Source: Roseihalotalea indica (GTDB lineage Bacteria > Bacteroidota > Bacteroidia > Cytophagales > Cyclobacteriaceae). Taken from it: a stretch of 64,000 nucleotides of DNA. The notes under the pieces were generated by a model. It was given only the letters and a program-made list of their open reading frames with translations. It did not search any database and was not told the DNA's origin. The position numbers and the translations under genes are program-made. This document shows positions 37,875-45,600 of the stretch, in pieces. The DNA lies in contig NZ_JAINFL010000007.1 in assembly GCF_022458895.1 (NCBI RefSeq), positions 262,544 through 326,543 of the forward strand, given 5' to 3'. The stretch's first letter is position 1, and each line of letters begins with the position of its first letter.

Positions 37875-38261
37875 TTAGACTGCTAAATTGCTGTTGGTAA
37901 ATTTAATAAGCGCATTGATAGCTTTTGGTAACTTTTGAAGTTCTGAGAAATAAACCTCATACATATCATCTGAAATGAGGCCTCTTATTTTTGCTTTTTC
38001 ACTCCAATCAAGTGATTCATAAGTTGATCCTAAGGCGTATCGATAAAACTTAATTTTATCTTTTTTCCCGTAACGACCAAAACCTTTGGCAATGTTAGCC
38101 GAAATTGAATCAACAGCTCTAATGAATTGCTGTCCTATTGTACTTTTGTTAAAGTGGTCCCAAGCGAGCACTGCTTCCCAAACTTGATTACTCAAATGAA
38201 AAGCGATACGGTATGACTCGATATCATTAAGTATGAGGAATTTTTTCTCACCCATGATCAA
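37875..38261 (-). CDS. Four-helix-bundle protein (S23/IVP family)
   Basis: 128 residues. Phrases SYRIAFHLSNQVWE, GQQFIRAVDSISANIAKGFGRY and FYRYALGSTYESLDW are characteristic of the S23 four-helix-bundle family, known from intervening sequences in 23S rRNA genes and related to the Avd accessory proteins of diversity-generating retroelements. Here no rRNA or reverse transcriptase is near; the gene is inserted between trpG and trpD. Flanks carry degenerate AAATGGCT/AAATTGCT phrases, and its last codons (TNSNLAV) are encoded in that repeat. Function unknown; it may be a mobile passenger. Confidence 0.9.
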   Translation of the reverse strand: MIMGEKKFLILNDIESYRIAFHLSNQVWEAVLAWDHFNKSTIGQQFIRAVDSISANIAKGFGRYGKKDKIKFYRYALGSTYESLDWSEKAKIRGLISDDMYEVYFSELQKLPKAINALIKFTNSNLAV

Positions 38262-38322
38262 GGAATTTTAGTCAAACTATAATAATGCAGCCCAGCCATT
38301 TATCCTTCAGCCATTTAACAAT

Positions 38323-38895
38323 TTACCGCACCAACCAATTTTGAATAATCTGCTTGCCGTGTTCGGTCAGGATGGATTCAGGGTGAAACTGGAGGCCGTG
38401 CACATCGTAGGTTTTGTGGCGCAGCCCCATGATTTCGCCTTTGAGGTCGCGGGCGGTTACTTGCAGATCGCCGTTCAGTGCTTGAGCATTTACGGCCCAG
38501 CTATGGTAGCGGCAAACCCCGAACGATTTGGGTAGTCCTTCAAACAGTGGTCCGGCTTCTTCTTCCAGATATACCTTATCGGCATAGCCGTGCAGTACCA
38601 ATGGCATGTTGTATAACTCAGAGCCAAAAGCTTCGGCAATGCCCTGATGCCCCAAGCAGATGCCTAACATGCTTTTCTTGGGGGCATACGTGCGGATCAC
38701 ATCCATCATAATGCCTGCCTCGGAAGGAATCCCCGGCCCGGGCGAAAGCAGAATCTTATCATATTGATCCACTTCTTCCACCGAAATCTTATCGTTTCGG
38801 ATCACATCCATCTGATCGCCCACCTCCAGTTCACGCAGAATATGAACCAGGTTATAGGTAAACGAATCATAATTATCTAAGACTAGTATTTTCAT
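38323..38895 (-). CDS. trpG: Anthranilate synthase glutamine amidotransferase subunit (component II)
   Basis: 190 residues from ATG 38895, which gives the family start MKILVLDNYDSFTYNLVH; a longer frame upstream is not supported. The nucleophile Cys is in GICLGHQGIAEAFG and the His/Glu pair in FHPESIL. It releases ammonia from glutamine for TrpE. The same protein type often also serves aminodeoxychorismate synthase (PabA), which cannot be excluded. It is the second gene of the attenuated trp operon. Confidence 0.94.
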   Translation of the reverse strand: MKILVLDNYDSFTYNLVHILRELEVGDQMDVIRNDKISVEEVDQYDKILLSPGPGIPSEAGIMMDVIRTYAPKKSMLGICLGHQGIAEAFGSELYNMPLVLHGYADKVYLEEEAGPLFEGLPKSFGVCRYHSWAVNAQALNGDLQVTARDLKGEIMGLRHKTYDVHGLQFHPESILTEHGKQIIQNWLVR

Positions 38896-39046
38896 GTTTA
38901 ATGACAAATTGCAAATGTAAAATTGAAAATTGTTAAACCCGAGGTTGAAGGTGTTTTCTGAAATAATGACCACGAATAGCCTATTGCCTTCGTGTCCTAC
39001 TCGTAATTTCTAGCCTTAAACCCATAACTCAATAAACTTGAAACCG

Positions 39047-40483
39047 CTAATTTGCAATCTTCTCCGCTTCCTCCAACGCTTTCCGCAAAGCACCTAGCTT
39101 ATTATTTACTTCCTGCAATTCCTTCTCAATTTCAGATTTAGCCACAATTCCAGCACCCGCCTGATAGTACAGCGTATTATCCTGGCTCAGGAATGAACGA
39201 ATCATAATAGCATGGTTAAAATCACCGTTAAAGCCTAAAAAGCCCAGCGCACCTCCGTAATAGCCTCGCTGAGTGCTTTCATACTTATGAATCAGTTGCA
39301 TAGCCATGTGCTTGGGCGCTCCTGATAAAGTGCCCGCCGGGAAGGTATCAGCCACTACGCGAATGGGGGATGTTTCTCCGGAAAGTTTACCCGTCACTTT
39401 AGAAACCAGGTGGATGACGTGGGAAAAGTATTGTACTTCTTTAAACGTTTCTACGGTTACCTCATCTCCATTACGGCTTAGGTCGTTGCGAGCCAGGTCC
39501 ACCAGCATCACGTGTTCGGAGTTTTCTTTGGGGTCGTCCATCAGTTTGCGGGCAAGTTCGGCATCCGCTTCATCATTACCCGTACGACGAAAGGTGCCAG
39601 CGATGGGGTAGATGCTGGCCGTTTCACCCTTGATCACGATTTGAGCCTCCGGTGATGAGCCGAATAATTTGTAATTTCCATAATCAAAGTAGAATAAGTA
39701 GGGCGAGGGGTTGATGGAGCGCAGCGTACGGTACACGTTAAACTCATCCCCTTTGAATGAGGTCTGGAACCGGCGGGAGAGTACAATCTGAAAAACATCG
39801 CCCCGGAAGCAGTGCTCTCGCCCTTTTGCTATCACATCCAGAAATTCCTCATCCGTATAGTTACTGCTTTCCGCCTCGCTACGCTTAAAGTGGTAAGTCG
39901 GAATGTTTTTATTGTTAATCAGCGAAATCAGGTTAGGCAGCTCGCTTTTCTCTTCCTGCTCGGCATACTGATGCTCAAAGGCGTATAATTCATTTCGAAA
40001 GTGATCCACGGCAATCACATAACGATAAACGGCATAGTGGATCTCGGGAATATCGTAACTGGTTTTTTCTTCGGAAGAAAGATCAATATCCTCAAAGTAC
40101 TGCACGGCATCGTAAGCCATGTAGCCGAACAAGCCATTAGTAGAAAATCGGTAATCAAAGTTCTCACTGCGGAAACGTCCAGCAAAGTCGGTAAGTAGTT
40201 GTACGGCATCCTGAGGGTTTTCCAGCGTGCTTGTCTGTTCACTGCCATCGGGGAACGACTGCGTTACCTCTCCCTGATGCACTGAAAAGGAGGCAATCGG
40301 CTGGCAACAGATAAAGGAGAAGCTGTTATCACTGCTGTGGTAGTCAGAGCTTTCCAGCAGGATAGGATTCTCGTAGCGGTCGCGGATTTTCAGGTAAATG
40401 CTGACGGGCGTCACCGTGTCCGCTAATAGGCGCTCCGAGCGGGTCGTAAGCGCAAAAACATCGGAGGTGCTTTCTGTAATCAT
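39047..40483 (-). CDS. trpE: Anthranilate synthase component I
   Basis: 478 residues of the chorismate-binding family. The N-terminal LLESSD corresponds to the LLES motif that binds tryptophan for feedback inhibition. The catalytic half has GDVFQIVLSRRF, PIAGTFRRTG, FPAGTLSGAPK and YQAGAGIVAKS. It makes anthranilate from chorismate with TrpG. It is the first structural gene after an attenuator: a Trp-rich leader peptide and terminator lie directly upstream, so enzyme activity and transcription both appear to be Trp-controlled. Confidence 0.96.
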   Translation of the reverse strand: MITESTSDVFALTTRSERLLADTVTPVSIYLKIRDRYENPILLESSDYHSSDNSFSFICCQPIASFSVHQGEVTQSFPDGSEQTSTLENPQDAVQLLTDFAGRFRSENFDYRFSTNGLFGYMAYDAVQYFEDIDLSSEEKTSYDIPEIHYAVYRYVIAVDHFRNELYAFEHQYAEQEEKSELPNLISLINNKNIPTYHFKRSEAESSNYTDEEFLDVIAKGREHCFRGDVFQIVLSRRFQTSFKGDEFNVYRTLRSINPSPYLFYFDYGNYKLFGSSPEAQIVIKGETASIYPIAGTFRRTGNDEADAELARKLMDDPKENSEHVMLVDLARNDLSRNGDEVTVETFKEVQYFSHVIHLVSKVTGKLSGETSPIRVVADTFPAGTLSGAPKHMAMQLIHKYESTQRGYYGGALGFLGFNGDFNHAIMIRSFLSQDNTLYYQAGAGIVAKSEIEKELQEVNNKLGALRKALEEAEKIAN

Positions 40484-40507
40484 TTTATAACGGTTAGGGT
40501 TTATAAC

Positions 40508-40537
40508 AAAAAAAGCCTACTGCGAAAACAGTAGGCT
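40508..40537 (-). terminator. trp operon attenuator (intrinsic terminator before trpE)
   Basis: On the minus strand AGCCTACTG pairs perfectly with CAGTAGGCT around the loop TTTTCG, followed by seven T. It ends 24 bp before the trpE start, so it stops transcription before the structural genes. A competing partner for its 5-prime arm exists: AGGTAA at the end of the leader ORF can pair with TTA(G)CCT, with one bulge. Confidence 0.9.
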
Positions 40538-40566
40538 AATCATTAGAATATGGTTTTGACCATACG

Positions 40567-40644
40567 TTACCTCATGTTCACGCAAAGAAGTTGGATTGCG
40601 CGCCACCACCATGAAGTAAATGTATAGGTCTGATAATTGCTCAT
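40567..40644 (-). CDS. trpL: trp operon leader peptide
   Basis: A 25-codon frame, ATG at 40644 to TAA at 40567-40569, beginning MSNYQTYTFTS. Residues 12-14 are three consecutive Trp codons (CCA triplets at 40603-40611 on the plus strand). The stop codon lies within the AGGTAA segment that can pair with the terminator arm. A ribosome stalled at the Trp codons would leave that segment free to block the terminator; one that reaches the stop would cover it. Start lies 9 nt from the -7 box, so the leader mRNA has almost no 5-prime untranslated region. Confidence 0.85.
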   Translation of the reverse strand: MSNYQTYTFTSWWWRAIQLLCVNMR

Positions 40645-40652
40645 TGTAACAG

Positions 40653-40683
40653 CAAATATAGAATCCTGCGAGGATTATACAAA
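40653..40683 (-). promoter_or_regulatory. Consensus Bacteroidota promoter of the trp operon
   Basis: Minus strand: TTTG (40683-40680), a spacer of exactly 19 nt, then TATATTTG (40660-40653), a full match to TTTG-N19-TAnnTTTG for the primary sigma factor. Transcription should begin a few bases before 40644, the leader-peptide start. Confidence 0.85.
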
Positions 40684-40752
40684 TAGAACCGTAAATTTAT
40701 CCTGTTATCTTCACGTTCGAAGATGTAGAACCGAACGCTTACTTTTTCAGGT

Positions 40753-41337
40753 ATGGAAACGCTAGCCGAACAATATCAGCAAGTCAGTAAACAGAAAAGC
40801 CGCATTCAGCGATATAACAAAGCCCTCAAGCAAGCACTGATTTTCAGCGGAGGGCTCATTGTGCTGCTGCTGGGCTATCTGATCTTTATAGAACATTTTA
40901 CCCCACTTTTTGGCCGTTGGCCCGAGGTGCAACAATCTTTACAGTCCGCTCAGGAAGAAAACCGCTATCTGAAAGCGCAAATGGACAGCCTGTACCGGGT
41001 GAATGATATGCTGTTAGAACTTTCACCTTACTATACGGGGGTATTCTATGAAGTGCAGATCGGAGCCTTTGAACACTTTGATCTGGCTAACTATAAAGAT
41101 GATCTGGTAAAAATGAATATTGATTATAACGGACCGCTGGACCAGTACACCTTAGGCAAATTCCGGGATCTGAAGAAAGCACTGGCTTTTCAGAAAGATA
41201 TCCAGCAGATGGGCATTCAGGATGCGTTTGTAGTCGCAAAAGTGGATGGAGAACGGGTGACCGTGAAGGAAGCATTGCGGGAAGCGAAACGTCTGCAACA
41301 GGGGCGGCAGGAAAGTTTGGAAAAAAACCCAACTTGA
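40753..41337 (+). CDS. Membrane-anchored SPOR-like protein
   Basis: 194 residues: a short basic N-terminus, one membrane helix (about 27-47, ALIFSGGLIVLLLGYLIF), a coiled-coil stretch (VQQSLQSAQEENRYLKAQMD) and a C-terminal globular part with FYEVQIGAFEHF and KFRDLKKALAFQKDIQ, reminiscent of SPOR domains that bind peptidoglycan. It is probably periplasmic and envelope-linked. It is transcribed divergently from trpE; no partner gene is apparent. Confidence 0.7.
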   Translation: METLAEQYQQVSKQKSRIQRYNKALKQALIFSGGLIVLLLGYLIFIEHFTPLFGRWPEVQQSLQSAQEENRYLKAQMDSLYRVNDMLLELSPYYTGVFYEVQIGAFEHFDLANYKDDLVKMNIDYNGPLDQYTLGKFRDLKKALAFQKDIQQMGIQDAFVVAKVDGERVTVKEALREAKRLQQGRQESLEKNPT

Positions 41338-41696
41338 GTCTGTCATGGTTTTACTAAATCCCGAATTAAACAGGATTTGAGCTGTTACGCCATCGCAACC
41401 CTCCACTGTTAACATTTAGCAAGCTAAATGCCCTAAAGTAAATCCAGGGTGAGGCCCGGTTTTGGTGGCAAACTACGCTCGGTATGGTCTAAAGTGTTGG
41501 ATTTAGAAAACAAAATTAGACCCAAGCGGGTAATCTTCAATATGGTAAAGAACATGCGCCTCTAGCAGCGCCTTTCTTGTGAATTCTTATCTGCGAATAT
41601 ACTACAAACTCAAGAAAGACTAAAATGATTCCACCTCCGATACTTACGTTTTTCTTACAGTGACTTTCAGAAGAGAGCTAGCAATAATTACTAACG
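41338..41696. other. Intergenic region
   Basis: About 360 bp between two convergent genes. I see no reading frame, RNA gene or strong hairpin in it. Confidence 0.5.
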
Positions 41697-42194
41697 TTAG
41701 ATCTTTGATATAGTCTCTTCTCCATGATGCGTTAAGATAGCATTTAATAAGTTAAGGGAGTAGTATCGGCTTTTCTTCAAAAAAAGTTGAAAGAGCGGAT
41801 TCAAAGATGAAACTAGCCCTTTATCTCTTGCAACTGAAAGTAGGCCAATAGTGCCAATACAATTCAGACCAAAATTTTCATCAATGTTTCGGGCTTTTCT
41901 GTCATCTATCAAGAGGAAGTCAGCCTGTAACTCTTTATAAAGTATCACCGCTTCAGATTCCCCGTAATCCATCACGAAGGTGAGGTCGTTAAAACCTTTA
42001 ATCTCTTGTTTTTTTTCCAAAAAGAAGGTCGATATCTTTTCGTAATGCTCAGCAGACTTATTGTGGGTAATCTCATTCCAAACTCCTATAGGTATCCTGA
42101 TACTATCAAACAAATGTTCTAATAGCTCAAGTTTATCAATAACAGCAAGAGAGAATTTTGGTCCTGAATCAGCAATGACTAGTCCGTTTTTCAT
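41697..42194 (-). CDS. DUF3368 PIN-like toxin
   Basis: 165 residues. The acidic PIN signature is visible: VIADSGP at the N-terminus, the central DYGESEAVILYKEL and the LLIDDRKAR loop, matching the DUF3368 branch of PIN-domain ribonucleases. Such proteins cleave RNA and are held inactive by a cognate antitoxin. The gene starts one base after the stop of a UPF0175 antitoxin gene, the usual partner. Confidence 0.85.
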   Translation of the reverse strand: MKNGLVIADSGPKFSLAVIDKLELLEHLFDSIRIPIGVWNEITHNKSAEHYEKISTFFLEKKQEIKGFNDLTFVMDYGESEAVILYKELQADFLLIDDRKARNIDENFGLNCIGTIGLLSVARDKGLVSSLNPLFQLFLKKSRYYSLNLLNAILTHHGEETISKI

Positions 42195-42195
42195 A

Positions 42196-42456
42196 CTACT
42201 TTAGCTTTTCTCTATCTTGCATGACATCTTCAACAGAAAGGTTAGAAATAGGCACTTGATTCTCGGATAACACTGCTTCAAAATCCCACCGCGAGAGTCC
42301 GGCAATTTGAGCGGCTTTGCCGATGGTCACTTTCTTTAATTCATAGAGTCGGATGGCCAGGGAAAGTTTGATCTGTTGCTTTAATTCGCTTTCCGATCCA
42401 TTTAATGTGAGTAATATATCCGAAGGTAAATCTACTGTTACAGATTGCCAGTTCAT
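42196..42456 (-). CDS. UPF0175-family antitoxin
   Basis: 86 residues. The ribbon-like N-terminus (VTVDLPSDILLTL) and the helix-turn-helix-like GKAAQIAGLSRWDFEAVLSE are typical of UPF0175 proteins. These bind and neutralise DUF3368 toxins and probably repress their own promoter. It precedes its toxin by one base. No clear promoter was found. Confidence 0.85.
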   Translation of the reverse strand: MNWQSVTVDLPSDILLTLNGSESELKQQIKLSLAIRLYELKKVTIGKAAQIAGLSRWDFEAVLSENQVPISNLSVEDVMQDREKLK

Positions 42457-42574
42457 ATTTATGATTTATTATATGAAATATAAAACAGCAGCCAGGCTAA
42501 TTTAGTGTCATGGCTTGGTGTTTTACCTAACATAATAAATCCCAATATAACACCTACGATTCGCGAAATACGCC

Positions 42575-42604
42575 TTTGATTTCTTCGTTCTCTGTCTAAT
42601 TTTG
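42575..42604 (+). promoter_or_regulatory. Promoter of the alpha-2-macroglobulin gene
   Basis: TTTG (42575-42578), an 18-nt spacer and TAATTTTG (42597-42604) match the Bacteroidota promoter. The gene starts 31 bp downstream. Confidence 0.7.
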
Positions 42605-42634
42605 TGTTAGTTTACTGGGTAGCTATTAATCTTC

Positions 42635-45600
42635 ATGGACAAAGTTCGTGCGTTCTTGCACCATTTTTTTACAGAAATACAACAACGTTGGTTTCAGTTT
42701 ACAGTACAACAACGGATTTGGTTCACCGCTATCGTGGCCGGATCAGTTTTTATCCTGGTGGCTATCATTGCTTACGTTTCATCGGATGATTTTTCTGGCT
42801 CCGAAACGGTAGATCCTGCCTATCAAGCCTATATTTCATCCTACAGTGCAGGAGTGCTTTCGGTAGAATCACCGGTGCGGGTCCGGTTGACCTATCCGGT
42901 GGCAGACAGTGCGCAGGTGGGGCAGTTGACGGATGATGACCTGTTTGAGTTTAATCCATCGGTAGAGGGAGAGTCGTATTGGGTGGATCAGAGTACGATT
43001 GAATTTTTGCCAGAAACACCGTTGGCAGCCGGGCAGCGTTATCAGGTAAGATTTGATCTGGAAGAAGTAATAGAAGTGCCGGATGCCTATGAGTCTTTTG
43101 AATTTGCCTTTCAGACCATTCAGCAAAACTATTCGGTAGAACTAGTCGGCCTTACTCCCGAAGAAGAAGGCGAATTTGTAAAGCAACAACTACAGGGTAC
43201 TCTTTTAACGGCCGATGTAGCCGAAGCCACGGCGGTGGAGCGAATGCTCTCTGCCCGTCAGAATGATCAGGCCCTGGCCATTCAGTGGAACCACGCTACT
43301 GATCAGCGAAGCCATACGTTTATCGTGGAAAATATTGTTCGCCGTAACAGCGAAGCGCAGGTGGTGGTAGAAAGCACCGGTGAGCCGCTAACCCTAACCA
43401 AATCACAAACCTACGATGTGAATGTTCCTTCGCTGGAAACCTACGAATTGGTCAACTACCGGGTAGTAGAGGAGCCAGAGCAGTACCTGGAACTGCGGTT
43501 TTCCGATCCTTTGCAATCCGAACAGGAGCTTGAAGGGCTCATCCAGCTTTCGGGTAACTCAGAAGAGATACGCTACATCATCGAGAAAAACGTCATTAAA
43601 GCCTATCCGGCCAACCGCCTGTCCGGCCCTATTACCGTCATCGTCAACGAAGGTATTAAAAATGCTCGGGGCGATGCTTTTCCCTCTACCGTGGAGGTTG
43701 ATGTGGAGTTTGAAGTTGTAAAACCAGCCGTACGGGTTGCCGACGCTGGCGTGATCTTGCCCACCACCAATGGAATGGTATTGCCTTTCGAAGCGGTCAA
43801 TCTCAAAGCGGTAGATATTACCGTGGTACGAGTATTCGAAGAAAATGTGCCTCAGTTCTTTCAGGTGAACCAGTACGACGGAAAGCAGGAAATACGGCGG
43901 GTAGGCCGACCCGTAGTGCAGCAGGAAATTCCTCTGAACGGTTCGGGAGTGACCGACCTGGGAAAATGGAACCGTTTCACGCTGGATCTGGAGAAAATTA
44001 TTGAAGCTGAGCCCGGAGCTTTGTACCAGATTAATATCGGATTCCGGCAAAAGCACGCTGTGTATTCCTGCGGAGCAGGCGATGCCGATGAACTGGAAAG
44101 CAACCTCCCATCGGACGACGATTGGGGTGATCCGGATAAAATGTACTGGGAAAGTTACGGAGACTATTACTACGCAACCAACTATAATTGGGAAGAGCGG
44201 GACAATCCCTGTTCGCCTTCGTACTACGGCGGGCGGCGCAACGTACAGAAAAACCTGCTGGTCTCGAACCTGGGCATGATTGCCAAAAAGGAAGATGGGC
44301 ATCATTACCGCATCGGGGTCACCGACCTGCAAAGCACCGAGCCACAGTCCGGGGTTTCCATCAAACTGTATAGCCTTCAACATCAGCTTCTGGCCGAAGG
44401 CAGCACCGATGGTGACGGCTGGTGGGAGGTGGAAACCGAACGAAGCCCATTTCTGGCCGTGGCCGAAGAAGGAACAGAAAAAAGCTATCTGCGATTGGAT
44501 GATGGCAATGCCTTATCATTGAGTAACTTTGATGTTTCCGGGCAGTCGGTAGAAGAAGGCATCAAAGGCTTTTTGTACGGTGACCGGGGCGTGTGGCGGC
44601 CCGGCGACTCGCTGCACATTAACTTTATTCTGGAAGATCAGACCGAACGGTTGCCCGAACATCATCCGGTCATCTTCGAGCTAAGCAACCCGCAGGGCCA
44701 GGTGGTTCAACGGATCGTTCGCACTGATGGCGTGGGTGATATCTATAACTTCAGCACCGCCACCCCTTCCTCAGCCCCCACCGGTAACTGGAGTGCTCAG
44801 GTGCAGGTAGGCGGCGCGACCTTCACCAAAGCAATACGTATTGAAACCATCAAGCCCAACCGTCTTCGTGCTGATCTGGACTTTGGCACCCAGCGCCTCA
44901 CTTCGCGTAATCGCGATGTAACGGCCGATCTTTCAGTAGCCTGGTTGAACGGAGCCACCGCCCGGAATCTGCGAGCCCAGTATGAACTACTGCTGACCCC
45001 CCGCACCACTACCTTTAGTCAGTACCCCAACTATACTTTCGATGATCCGGCCCTGACGTTTGAACGGGAACGGCGCGAAGTATTTGACGGGCGCGTTAAT
45101 GAACAGGGCAATGCTTCGTTCCGGGTAGATTTGTCAACCGAAAGCCCGGTGCCCGGCACCCTGAATGCCACTTTTAATGGGAAGGTATTTGAAGAAGGTG
45201 GTAATTTCAGTACTGACCAGCTTACCCTTCCTTACTATCCCTACAGCTCGTACGTTGGAATCCAGGTACCTGAAGGCGAAGGGTGGGGCGGAGCTTTAGC
45301 CACTAGCGAAAATCACACGATCAATCTGGTCGTGGTAGATGCCGATGGCAAAGCGGTAGACCGCGATGACCTGGAGGTAAAACTGTACAAACTGGACTGG
45401 CGCTGGTGGTGGGATCAATCTGATCGCTCATTAGCGCAATACGTGAATGATACCTATCGCGAGCCGGTACAATCAGCTACCGTTGATGCAGAGAGTGGAA
45501 AAGCGCAGTGGGAATTATCAGTGAATGATGACGGTTGGGGCCGGTATTTATTGCGCGTTTGTGATCCCGAGTCGGGCCACTGCACCGGGCAGGTGATCTA

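Noticed and set aside
37875..38261. S23-type gene as evidence of a 23S rRNA or diversity-generating retroelement
   Set aside because: No rRNA sequence, reverse transcriptase or template repeat was found nearby; the gene stands alone in the trp operon.
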